Assembly: GCA_023256405.1 (NCBI GenBank)
Contig: JAGDXK010000025.1
Location: forward strand, 8,114 to 26,440
Length of the DNA: 18,327 bases
Direction: 5' to 3'
DNA from: Nitrososphaerales archaeon
GTDB lineage: Archaea; Thermoproteota; Nitrososphaeria; Conexivisphaerales; UBA164
Position numbers and translations under genes: made by a program. The notes under the pieces were generated by a model, which was given only the letters and a program-made list of their open reading frames with translations, was not told the origin of the DNA and did not search any database. This document shows, one piece after another, positions 7,740 to 14,853 of this stretch (position 1 is the first letter of the stretch; each line of letters opens with the position of its first letter).

Positions 7740-8699
7740 CTAGGGCCTCCAGCCGCTCTTTATCCTCTCATAAACTTCGTCTGCAACCCTGTTAAACTTA
7801 TCGCGGGCAACCGTCCTCCCTAAATCAGCGCCCGCCGCATACTCGTGCCCTCCTCCCCCGAATATATTGGCCAGTGGCACAAGGTTTACTCTGCAGGCCT
7901 TTGACCTCCTGAAGCTCATCCCGCCCTCATCCTTTATAATCAGGTACAGATCTGCGCTCACGTTCTCCTCGAGCTTGCTGGCTGCCTGTGTTCCAGATAC
8001 CAGAGACGTGGCGTAGGCTATTGCAAGCTTATATCCGTGGAGATCATAGATCCTGACTGTTTCAAGAACTTCCTCAAGGGCTTTCTGCTTTAAATCTCTA
8101 TAGTGTTTTAGCAACTCGACGTAATCATCCTCCTTGACCACCTCCGAAGGACCCTTTATGGCGATCTGCACGGCAAGCCTTTCAAGCCTGACCCTTGGGA
8201 TCCGTTTCTCAAGATAGTTGAAGTAATCTATCAGGTCTACTAAAGCTCTCACATAATCATCCTTAATCTTCAGGGTATCTGCCTGAAATCCGGCATCAGC
8301 TATCTGTCTGTATATCTCGCCTCTAAGCTCGTACCTTTTTTCCACAAGAACGGACGCTGATCCCGAGTCCTTGTCATGGTATAGCTCAACGCTCGCGGAG
8401 ATCAGAGACCTCTTTATCTCCTCGGTGGTTTCATGGTGATCGGTCCACTCGACCCTTCCCTTCGTGAGCTTAATCCTGTTAACAACCGCATCTATGTGCT
8501 TCAGGTGGGTCGATATATCGGCAATGTATACACGGACATCCGGTATTCTTGTTATCTCCGTCGGGTAAACCTCCTCGCCATCGCTATAATCTCTTAGGTA
8601 TACAAGATATGGCTCCCCGCTTTCCATGAACTTCCTGATGAGAAGAGCAGCAGAGGAGACCCCATCGAGATCCGCTGAATGGGAAATTATAACGTTCAT
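7740..8699 (-). CDS. DHH-family phosphoesterase
   Basis: This is a manganese-type DHH phosphoesterase, a family that includes oligoribonucleases, cyclic-dinucleotide hydrolases and RecJ-like exonucleases; the exact substrate is not clear. Counting from the ATG at 8699 (319 residues), motif I is HSADLDG (D10, D12), motif II is YIADIS (D61), DHH is at 87-89, and the DHHA1 glycine motif GGGGHEYAAGA begins near 281. A GTG nine nucleotides upstream (8706-8708) is in frame, but it lies inside the Shine-Dalgarno sequence GGTGAT. That sequence sits four nucleotides before the ATG, so the ATG is preferred. A TATA-like CCAATAAAG is at 8721-8729. The gene ends in TAG, and in that frame a TGA follows after six codons. 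It is a single-gene transcript converging on yjbQ. Confidence 0.9.
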   Translation of the reverse strand: MNVIISHSADLDGVSSAALLIRKFMESGEPYLVYLRDYSDGEEVYPTEITRIPDVRVYIADISTHLKHIDAVVNRIKLTKGRVEWTDHHETTEEIKRSLISASVELYHDKDSGSASVLVEKRYELRGEIYRQIADAGFQADTLKIKDDYVRALVDLIDYFNYLEKRIPRVRLERLAVQIAIKGPSEVVKEDDYVELLKHYRDLKQKALEEVLETVRIYDLHGYKLAIAYATSLVSGTQAASKLEENVSADLYLIIKDEGGMSFRRSKACRVNLVPLANIFGGGGHEYAAGADLGRTVARDKFNRVADEVYERIKSGWRP

Positions 8700-8703
8700 G
8701 CCT

Positions 8704-8709
8704 ATCACC
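8704..8709 (-). promoter_or_regulatory. Ribosome binding site that decides the DHH start
   Basis: On the minus strand this reads GGTGAT, complementary to the archaeal 16S rRNA 3' end. It is placed four nucleotides before the ATG at 8699-8697. It overlaps the alternative upstream GTG, which argues for the ATG. Confidence 0.6.
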
Positions 8710-8720
8710 TGTAGATATTA

Positions 8721-8729
8721 CTTTATTGG
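8721..8729 (-). promoter_or_regulatory. TATA box of the DHH gene
   Basis: On the minus strand this reads CCAATAAAG, 22-30 nt upstream of the ATG at 8699. A similar CCAATAAAA stands upstream of the DUF373 gene at 10741-10749. Confidence 0.4.
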
Positions 8730-8784
8730 ATATGCACCTAGTAATTAATCTTTATCTTAGCGAGGATTAAGAGGGCGTAAAGCT

Positions 8785-8829
8785 GAGACCTCGGGAGCCT
8801 TAGTCCTTCAGGGCAGGTAGGAGGTCAGG
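8785..8829 (+). repeat. Dispersed IS605-right-end-like element, copy 1
   Basis: This 45-nt element matches the copy at 10779-10823 at 35 of 45 positions without gaps. It contains CCT-TA-GTCC, loop TTCA, GGGC-A-GG, a bulged hairpin, then TAGGAGGTCA. The layout (hairpin with a TTCA loop, then a purine-rich GGAGGTCA end) resembles the right ends of archaeal IS200/IS605 elements, where the TnpB omega-RNA scaffold ends. No tnpB is present nearby. Just upstream, 'ATT AAG AGG GCG TAA' could be the last trace of a transposase C-terminus, but this is too short to claim. The element's TCA (8825-8827) is the complement of the uppS stop codon. Confidence 0.6.
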
Positions 8830-9625
8830 ATCCAAACCTTCTCTTTCTCTTCTTGTATGTTCTGAGGATCCTCAGAAAATCGATCTTCCTCATGTCGGGC
8901 CAGTAGGCATCTATGAACATCATTTCGCTGTAGGAGGACTGGTACAGAAGGAAGTCGCTCAGCCTCATTTCGCCAGAGGTCCTGATTATCAGGTCCGGCT
9001 CAGGATATGGCAGATCGCCCGTGTAAAGCTTTGATTCGAAGACTTTCTCATCTATGTCATTGACGTTCAGCTTCCCCTCCTTGACCTCTTTGGCTATCTC
9101 CTTTACCGCGTTCAGTATTTCGTATCTCCCGCTGTAGGCCACAGCTATGTTGAGCACTATTCCGTCGTTGTTCTTGGTATCGTTCTCAAGCCTCTCAAAC
9201 TTCTCCCTGAGCCAGTCTGGCAGCATTTCCTTGCTGCCAAGGGTCTTTATCCTTACCCTATGCTTCTCTATCAGCCCGCTTTTCTCCAGCTTATCCAGCT
9301 TTTCATACATGTTGCTCAGTATGGACTCTATCTCCTTCGAGTTCCTTTTAATTAGGTTATCTTGCGATAGGGCATAGAACGTAAGTGTCTTAATTCCGAA
9401 CTCAATCGACCAGAGGAAGAACTTCTCTGCCGCATCAGCTCCGAACCTGTATCCCTCCCACGAAGGCATTTTTCTCTCGTTTGCCCACCTTCTGTTTCCA
9501 TCCATTATCACAGCTATGTGATTTGGCATGGGACCCTCCCTGACCTCGCTCTCAAGCATTTTCTCGTAAAGAAGCTCGATGCCAAGTACCTTGATCATAA
9601 ATCTTATCACGTTTGTAAACTTCAT
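8825..9625 (-). CDS. uppS: Cis-prenyltransferase (undecaprenyl/polyprenyl diphosphate synthase)
   Basis: The enzyme extends a prenyl diphosphate with isopentenyl diphosphate units to make the polyprenyl or dolichyl carrier used in glycan assembly at the membrane. The 266 residues include an N-terminal extension (1-32) and then the full signature: HIAVIMDGNRRW (36-47, catalytic D42), FYALSQDNL (83-91), LNIAVAYSGRYEI (158-170), and RTSGEMRLSDF (215-225) with R215, R221 and E219. The tryptophan usual in the FLxWQ segment is tyrosine (Y228), a mild change. The ATG lies one nucleotide after the DUF373 stop (TGACATG), so it is translated from the same mRNA. The C-terminus RRFGS is typical; its stop codon is supplied by the adjacent repeat. 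Confidence 0.95.
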   Translation of the reverse strand: MKFTNVIRFMIKVLGIELLYEKMLESEVREGPMPNHIAVIMDGNRRWANERKMPSWEGYRFGADAAEKFFLWSIEFGIKTLTFYALSQDNLIKRNSKEIESILSNMYEKLDKLEKSGLIEKHRVRIKTLGSKEMLPDWLREKFERLENDTKNNDGIVLNIAVAYSGRYEILNAVKEIAKEVKEGKLNVNDIDEKVFESKLYTGDLPYPEPDLIIRTSGEMRLSDFLLYQSSYSEMMFIDAYWPDMRKIDFLRILRTYKKRKRRFGS

Positions 9626-9626
9626 G

Positions 9627-10706
9627 TCACAGCACCTTGAGATAGTCAGCCAGAATGTAGTATACTATGATTATGAGCGTGGCCAGAACGCTAAGCACTA
9701 TCACGATCATAGGCAGCCCCGAGATCTGGGGGTTCATAAGAACGAGCCCGATGTTGTACACCGGCAGGTAGAAGAGGATTAAAGCTATCAGAAGCACGAT
9801 CTCCCTTATTGCAAGGATCCTCTTTTTCCTGAAGTACAGGAAGAAGTTGACGACAAGCTGAAGGCCAAGGGCTACCCATATATAGGTCTCCATTATGATC
9901 AGAGAAACTCCAAGCACGTATCCGAAATCATAAAGCTGAAAGCCCTTCTGGAGCTGCTGGAACTGAGGAAGTAGGACCACAGTCTGGGCCACCTTGATGC
10001 CTCCAAAGATCACGATCAGAAGACCAGACATAGCGCTCAGGAACTTGATAAGAAAGTTCGGGCTCCTCCTCATCTGCCCAACCGCGTTGTCAAGGTTGAA
10101 GCCCCTTATTATTAGTGCCAGTCCAAGTATAAGGCTCAGCAGGTAGCCTGCGTAGGCCCTTATAGGCGATAAGTAGAGCAGGGCGTACGCAAGAAGGAGT
10201 ATCCCTGGCACCCCGAGGAAGTACTTTGAGTACCTCGAGTCATAAAGGGCCATTCTTATGTATTTTCCGAGAATGATGTAGCTTTCCTCGATGTTCTTGC
10301 TGTGCTTAACAACAACCCTCACAAGAGATCTTACGGTGCTGAAGCCATAGATTATAGGGAGCACCTCCTCATCCTCCACGCCGTCGGACACAAGTATAAC
10401 TTCCTCGAACTTCAGCCTCTCCTTTAGGGATGCGACCTGGTTTCTGATCCGCGTGTCGGCCTTTATCCCGCTCTCCTCGCTGCCTGCTATGAGAGCTATC
10501 TCGACATCCTCTCCCTCGGCCTTCAGCTGATCATATACCTTTATGGCACCCATCATCGCGTTTCCATCAGCCTCCTCAGGGTCTGCCAGAAGAACCTGGT
10601 TCGCGGCTTTCAGAACGTTGTCGCGTCCAACTACGGGGGTTATGATGCCAGCTTTAACCCCTACATCGTTATCTCTGTCTACGACGATGACAAGCGTCTT
10701 TGGCAA
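9627..10706 (-). CDS. DUF373 family integral membrane protein
   Basis: DUF373 is an archaeal membrane protein family without a known biochemical function. Residues 1 to about 155 are soluble and start with the family signature TLVIVVDRDNDVG. The pattern of strands, SEESGIKADTRI and ILVSDGVEDEE suggests a Rossmann-like domain (inference). Hydrophobic segments lie near 161-180, 183-202, 219-238, 263-292, 298-316 and 330-352, giving six or seven helices. The start is TTG at 10704-10706; an in-frame TAG two codons upstream rules out an earlier start. A possible TATA-like CCAATAAAA lies at 10741-10749. It is the first gene of a two-gene operon with uppS, which suggests a role connected with polyprenyl carriers or the membrane, but this is only context. 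Confidence 0.85.
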   Translation of the reverse strand: MPKTLVIVVDRDNDVGVKAGIITPVVGRDNVLKAANQVLLADPEEADGNAMMGAIKVYDQLKAEGEDVEIALIAGSEESGIKADTRIRNQVASLKERLKFEEVILVSDGVEDEEVLPIIYGFSTVRSLVRVVVKHSKNIEESYIILGKYIRMALYDSRYSKYFLGVPGILLLAYALLYLSPIRAYAGYLLSLILGLALIIRGFNLDNAVGQMRRSPNFLIKFLSAMSGLLIVIFGGIKVAQTVVLLPQFQQLQKGFQLYDFGYVLGVSLIIMETYIWVALGLQLVVNFFLYFRKKRILAIREIVLLIALILFYLPVYNIGLVLMNPQISGLPMIVIVLSVLATLIIIVYYILADYLKVL

Positions 10707-10778
10707 GCTCTAACAGTAGCTTGCAGTTCTTGGCTTTTAATTTTATTGGTATCATTTAAAGCTTAGGTCATTATCCTC

Positions 10779-10823
10779 GAGACATCGGGAACCTCAGCAA
10801 TTCATGGCGAGGAGGAGGTCAGG
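10779..10823 (+). repeat. Dispersed IS605-right-end-like element, copy 2
   Basis: This is the second 45-nt copy, same orientation and same length as the copy at 8785-8829 (35 of 45 identical), ending GGAGGAGGTCAGG. The hairpin differs in sequence but is kept: CCTC-A-GC, loop AATTCATG, GC-GAGG. Retained pairing despite changed bases hints that the RNA or single-strand DNA fold matters. It lies between the divergent DUF373 and glycosyltransferase genes, about 46 nt before the glycosyltransferase start. No transposase gene accompanies it. Confidence 0.6.
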
Positions 10824-10869
10824 CAAACGTTAAAAGCAATGAGCCGTAAGGATATGAAGTAGTTTAAAA

Positions 10870-11979
10870 ATGGTCGTGAGCCCTCAGGTATCTGTGATAA
10901 TTCCTGTTTACCGATACAGCGAGGGTCTGAGAGACCTAGTCAGCTCCATACTCTCCGATCCCTATGAGAATAAAGAGGTGATAGTGGTAGTGGACGAGCC
11001 CTCTGAGGCGTTCTACAGGATACCTGAGATCAGGAGGTGTCAGGTTATCGTACACGAAAAAAGAAGAGGCAAGGTCTCCTCGCTGAACGAGGCTGTTGAG
11101 AGGTCTCACGGCGAGTGGCTGATATTTCTGGACGCAGACGTCATAATCGGCAAAGATTTCGTAAGCAAAGCTGTTCGCTATGCTGAAAGTTCCAACGCTG
11201 AGCTCATCGACTTTATAAAGCTTGGAACCAGCGGAAATCTCATCGAGAGGCTTGCTACATTCGATTACGCCATGGCGAATCTGATATTTGAGGCGAGCTC
11301 TAGGTTCCTTAAGAGGACTGTATTTCTCGACGGCGCCGCCTTTATGATAAAGAGGGAAACGTTAAAGAGGCTTGGAGGGTTTGATCAGGTCTTCTCCGAG
11401 GACCTCGAGCTAGGAATAAAAAGCTACTCAAATGGCATCAGATACAGCATGAGCAACATAACAGTTTACGTTAGGCAGCCCTCAGACATTAAAAAATGGG
11501 TTGAGCAGAGGTTCAGGTGGGCGTACGGCATGGCGGAATGGAGCTTCAGAAACTTCTTCAGGCTTATCTTCTATGTGTTAATTAATCCTATAATTATTAT
11601 ATCTGCTCTTGCTCTTATAGTGCCACCAGTTACCTCACTTGGTCTCTTCTACCTTACATCGGCCCCCATAATAAACAACGTAATGATGCTTTACATGATA
11701 AACCCTCTGATGAAGTTCTATCCGACCCTTCTCAGGCTCCCGAGGAGAGATCTGCTGTTCTACCTGAGAGCCGCATCAGTTCTCGGGGGAAGCTTCGCTG
11801 TATCCATTACAACGTATGCATCAGTTCTTAGGCACTACAGGGTAAAGTACAGGGCCTATGACCTCTTGCTCTACTACTTCTTATACCAGCCGATGCTTCT
11901 GCTGGTTTACCTGCTCGGCTTCGCCGTTTATCTGATGAGGATCAACGTTGAGCTAAATTGGAAGGTGGAAAAAGGATAA
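10870..11979 (+). CDS. Membrane-bound family 2 glycosyltransferase
   Basis: This is a GT2 enzyme with a GT-A catalytic domain and C-terminal membrane helices, probably acting at the inner face of the membrane on a nucleotide sugar. The N-terminal domain starts VSVIIPVYRYSEGL. The metal-binding DAD is at 88-90, the acceptor-side ED at 177-178 (SEDLELG), and QRFRW at 213-217. This D, DxD, ED, (Q/R)xxRW set is that of processive or cellulose-synthase-like GT2 enzymes. Hydrophobic segments lie near 231-251, 255-275, 301-320 and 331-356. The ATG at 10870 follows TTTAAAA directly, so the transcript may be leaderless or start further upstream. It overlaps the AAA gene by 22 nt and is divergent from DUF373-uppS, which fits lipid-linked or surface polysaccharide synthesis (inference). 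Sugar and product are unknown. Confidence 0.88.
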   Translation: MVVSPQVSVIIPVYRYSEGLRDLVSSILSDPYENKEVIVVVDEPSEAFYRIPEIRRCQVIVHEKRRGKVSSLNEAVERSHGEWLIFLDADVIIGKDFVSKAVRYAESSNAELIDFIKLGTSGNLIERLATFDYAMANLIFEASSRFLKRTVFLDGAAFMIKRETLKRLGGFDQVFSEDLELGIKSYSNGIRYSMSNITVYVRQPSDIKKWVEQRFRWAYGMAEWSFRNFFRLIFYVLINPIIIISALALIVPPVTSLGLFYLTSAPIINNVMMLYMINPLMKFYPTLLRLPRRDLLFYLRAASVLGGSFAVSITTYASVLRHYRVKYRAYDLLLYYFLYQPMLLLVYLLGFAVYLMRINVELNWKVEKG

Positions 11980-12947
11980 AGTTCTCCTTTGAAGAGCCCG
12001 TAGGACAAAAATACCTCTTTGACAGGGAGGCCGAGCTAGATGCGCTTGGTAAGTGCGAGTCCTGTTTTTTAACAGGCCCACTTGGGGCCGGTAAGACGTC
12101 CTTAGTCAAATCATATATCGAGAGAACTGGCTGCTCAGCGGTCTGGATCAGAGGAGAAAAGATAGCTGGATCCCGCAGCCTTGTTAACACTGTCATAAGA
12201 GAGGTCCTAAAGGCGAAGGAGAGATCTGAAAGCAAGGATGACTATAAAGCAGCCGAAATAGAAATAGAGAACTACAGAGATGGCAAGATCGATGTTTACA
12301 CCTTCATCACGAGGCTTTTTGAAAGCATTGAGCACAAGGAGGTCTGCTTCATTCTTGACGAGTATTCAGCGCTGAGAAGGATAGGCCCTCTTTTCAACCA
12401 TCTGAACAGGGTCATCTTTGCGTTTACGAAGAAGAGGTCCCTAAGGATCATATTGACTTCATCCGAGCTAGGTTACACTAAACTTCTTCTAGAAAGGAAG
12501 GATCTTCCTCTAGGGCTGTACGTGAAGGAGGTTAAGGTCATGCCTTTCAAGGAGGAGAAATCAGTAGAATTCATAGCTCTTGGCATGGAAAAGTACGGCC
12601 ATGAGTGTCCGAAGAAAAGCTATTCAAGGGTCTATCCTGTCACAGAGGGCTTTCCTCTTTGGCTATCCCTTGTAGGCCTGAGAATGCTTGAGGGCAAGTG
12701 CAACGTGGATGGCATATATGATGATGAAAGGGCCCAGGCATTCTGGATAAAGAGACTCATGTCCCTTTCAGAAAAGGAAAGAATGATGCTGCGCTACATC
12801 GCGCAGGGAAGAAAGTTCACTGAGATTGGCCCCCACAGCAGAAGGGTTCTGGCGTCGCTGTATATGAAAGGATTCGTGGCCTCGATGAAGGAGATCAAGA
12901 TAGTGGATCCTGTGCTCAACGTGCTTCTTCAGCTGGGCAAAATATGA
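11958..12947 (+). CDS. Archaeal AAA/STAND-like ATPase with C-terminal winged helix
   Basis: This predicted P-loop ATPase belongs to the family common in archaea (ATPase_2, Pfam PF01637). Walker A is GPLGAGKT (40-47), Walker B VCFILDE (129-135), and a sensor-like serine pair occurs in IILTSSEL. The C-terminal region from about 268 (SLSEKERMMLRYIAQG) looks like a winged-helix domain. The role is unknown; members are often linked to mobile elements or stress. The start is uncertain: the TTG at 11958 gives 329 residues and a 22-nt overlap with the glycosyltransferase, and no ATG precedes the conserved FDREAEL segment. The overlap indicates cotranscription and perhaps translational coupling. Confidence 0.8.
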   Translation: MEGGKRIKFSFEEPVGQKYLFDREAELDALGKCESCFLTGPLGAGKTSLVKSYIERTGCSAVWIRGEKIAGSRSLVNTVIREVLKAKERSESKDDYKAAEIEIENYRDGKIDVYTFITRLFESIEHKEVCFILDEYSALRRIGPLFNHLNRVIFAFTKKRSLRIILTSSELGYTKLLLERKDLPLGLYVKEVKVMPFKEEKSVEFIALGMEKYGHECPKKSYSRVYPVTEGFPLWLSLVGLRMLEGKCNVDGIYDDERAQAFWIKRLMSLSEKERMMLRYIAQGRKFTEIGPHSRRVLASLYMKGFVASMKEIKIVDPVLNVLLQLGKI

Positions 12948-12962
12948 CTTTCGACGCATCAG

Positions 12963-12984
12963 GGCCTCAGTACTTTATGAGGCC
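12963..12984. other. 7-bp perfect inverted repeat after the AAA ATPase gene
   Basis: GGCCTCA (12963-12969), eight-base loop GTACTTTA, then TGAGGCC (12978-12984). It lies 15 nt past the ATPase stop and about 50 nt before the next start. No T-run follows, so it is not a textbook terminator. It could be an RNA 3'-end hairpin or a protein binding site. Confidence 0.4.
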
Positions 12985-13034
12985 GATAGAAAGGCATCCG
13001 CAATGCGAATAAACGTTAAATAATAGCACGCCGC

Positions 13035-13928
13035 ATGTTCTATAAAAGGTTGTTTGATGCTTTAAGAAGCAAGAGCTCAAGGAATCTGGTTAGAGATCTT
13101 ATTTTAGGAGAGAAAATCGAGGTTAGGATATCACCTGCCACCAAAAGCGTTGAGTACTATGTTGGTGATAGAAAGATATCCGACAGGGAGCTGAAGGAGC
13201 TTTTATCATCCGGAATTCTTATCGGAGATCAGAAGGAAAGCCTCATCGCGTGCCCAACTGACGGCTCGTACAGCCTTAACGTTATTCTTACCTGCCCCGT
13301 GCACAGGAGGCCGCTAACGAAGATCGAGATATTCGAGGACATGGCCACGGGCAGCATTGTTCATGGAGGGAGCGAAAAAGCAGCGCTACAGCGCCCGGCG
13401 GCCCGGGGGTATTTTCTCAGATGCGAGGCCGGGGAAACTGTAGTAAATCCTGTCTATTCTTTCAGGTGTGAAAAAGGACACGTTTTCTCCTTTCAGGATG
13501 CTCTGGTCGTGAACGTCCAGAAGTACAGGCTCAACGAAAACGCCATCAAAAAGCTCAGCAAGTATTTCGACATAGTAAACGCGGTAACGGACGTGCTGAA
13601 GGAACACAGCTACCAGGTGAACGATGATGAGAGGGAGATCAAAGGGCTAAGCGGGACAGAGTACGAGTTCGACGTGAAGGCCTCCCAGAAGAACCATAAC
13701 GTGCTCGTATACATAACAGAGGGGGAAAGGCTGGAGGAGGTTCTCTCCCTTCTGCCGAAGCTGTACGATATAGCTCAGGCTGGAGAGCTGCCGCTTCTTT
13801 TCATAATTGTCACCAGCAAGCAGTTCAACCAGGACCTTCTGAGAATTTTTGACAGGTACAACGCGCGGACGATAGTCAGCGATGATCTGAACGAGATAAA
13901 GGACTTTCTGGACAAAAGCCTTAAATGA
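13035..13928 (+). CDS. Unrecognised Cys/His-containing protein with possible REase-like C-terminal domain
   Basis: I do not recognise this 297-residue protein with certainty. The N-terminal third is charged. A Cys/His-rich middle has C73 (ACPTDGS), C87 and H90 (TCPVHRRP), C130 (LRCEAGE), and C145 and H149 (FRCEKGHVF). This resembles a degenerate zinc-ribbon output domain such as TackOD1, with some cysteines replaced (inference, weak). Residues from about 167 to the end read as a helix, GLSGTEYEFDVKAS (204-217), VLVYIT, then alternating helices and strands. That resembles a restriction-endonuclease-like fold of the SG..YxFDV type; whether it cuts DNA is unclear. There is no signal peptide or membrane segment. 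The gene lies 55 nt before two TadC-type genes on the same strand and may be their regulator or cytoplasmic partner. Confidence 0.6.
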   Translation: MFYKRLFDALRSKSSRNLVRDLILGEKIEVRISPATKSVEYYVGDRKISDRELKELLSSGILIGDQKESLIACPTDGSYSLNVILTCPVHRRPLTKIEIFEDMATGSIVHGGSEKAALQRPAARGYFLRCEAGETVVNPVYSFRCEKGHVFSFQDALVVNVQKYRLNENAIKKLSKYFDIVNAVTDVLKEHSYQVNDDEREIKGLSGTEYEFDVKASQKNHNVLVYITEGERLEEVLSLLPKLYDIAQAGELPLLFIIVTSKQFNQDLLRIFDRYNARTIVSDDLNEIKDFLDKSLK

Positions 13929-13936
13929 ACTCAACA

Positions 13937-13957
13937 CCACAATCATATCGATTGTGG
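13937..13957. promoter_or_regulatory. 8-bp perfect inverted repeat before the tadC pair
   Basis: CCACAATC (13937-13944), spacer ATATC, GATTGTGG (13950-13957). It starts 9 nt after the stop of the preceding gene and ends 27 nt before the GTG of the first tadC-like gene. It could be a dyad operator over the promoter of the secretion genes or an RNA hairpin. No T-run follows. Confidence 0.45.
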
Positions 13958-13983
13958 CCGTGCAGCTCACTGATTATTAAGAG

Positions 13984-14853
13984 GTGGTGTTTGAGCTGGG
14001 ATCAGTAATTGATTCCATGGCCAGCTTCGCGCTCTCGAGAGTTGGGCCAAAGAGGTGGCTATTCATGATATTTGGTGATCCCACTGAAGCGCTCAAGAAG
14101 AGCTGGCTGGGCGTTACATCTGATGAATATTCAGCCATAATGTTCATGACGTCAATAGTTTCATCCGCGCTCGTGGCTGATGCTATTGCTGCGCTCTTCC
14201 TATTCAGAAGAGTGCCATGGTATTACGTTCCTCTGGGGTTTGTGCTTACATTCTTCTTGTCCAACCTCATCATAAGATACTATCCCGCATTTCTACAGTC
14301 CGAAGTATCGACAAGCCTGAGCATGAGGCTTCCCTACATTGTAATAGAGATGGCAGCCCTTGCGGACACAGGCATGACTGCGGAGAAGATCTTCGAGAGC
14401 ATAATGACCCTCGAGCAGGACAAGTACATGAGAAAGGTTCTCAACTTCATAGTCAGAAACATAAAGGTCTTTGGCATGGATATAGCCCAGTCCATAGACG
14501 AAGCCCTCAGGAGGTCTCCGAGCAGGGAGTTCGCTGAATTCATGCTGGCCCTAAGGGGGGCTCTCCTCTCCGGATCTGAAATCAGGAGCTTCCTTTCGGA
14601 ATATTCAAGGAAGGTAATGATCGACAAGAAGATAAATCTGAGATATCTCATAGAGAGGCTTAACGTGATCTCAGAGGCGTTCACTACAATCTTTGTCGTC
14701 TTCCCTGCAATTATGATCATAATGATACTGCTGTTCACCATGGTCAAGTATAGCGCTACCTACCTCCTTTTCTTTCTGGTCATAATATACGGCATGATTC
14801 CACTGTTAGGGATCGTCTTTCTGCTTCTGATTGAGGCGGCGAGGCCAAGGTGA
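13984..14853 (+). CDS. TadC/GspF-type pilus or secretion membrane protein, first copy
   Basis: This is a polytopic platform protein of the type II secretion/type IV pilus F family (GspF, TadC, FlaJ). Such proteins sit in the cytoplasmic membrane, contact the assembly ATPase and help polymerise pilins. The 289 residues have helices near 50-72 and 77-98, a cytoplasmic helical domain about 99-225 (SEVSTSLSMRLPYIVIEMAALADTG followed by IFESI), and helices near 228-252 and 258-285. The start is uncertain: tandem GTG codons at 13984 and 13987 follow AAGAGGT, and an ATG at 14017 is also in frame. The stop overlaps the next gene's GTG (GTGA). Two adjacent family members are typical of Tad-like systems, where one protein corresponds to TadB and the other to TadC. 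The assembly ATPase and pilins are not in the window. Confidence 0.85.
   Translation: MVFELGSVIDSMASFALSRVGPKRWLFMIFGDPTEALKKSWLGVTSDEYSAIMFMTSIVSSALVADAIAALFLFRRVPWYYVPLGFVLTFFLSNLIIRYYPAFLQSEVSTSLSMRLPYIVIEMAALADTGMTAEKIFESIMTLEQDKYMRKVLNFIVRNIKVFGMDIAQSIDEALRRSPSREFAEFMLALRGALLSGSEIRSFLSEYSRKVMIDKKINLRYLIERLNVISEAFTTIFVVFPAIMIIMILLFTMVKYSATYLLFFLVIIYGMIPLLGIVFLLLIEAARPR

Noticed and set aside
8709..8784. Remnant of a tnpB coding region before repeat copy 1
   Set aside because: Only a possible five-codon tail (Ile-Lys-Arg-Ala-stop) can be seen; no zinc-finger or DxN motif is readable in any frame.
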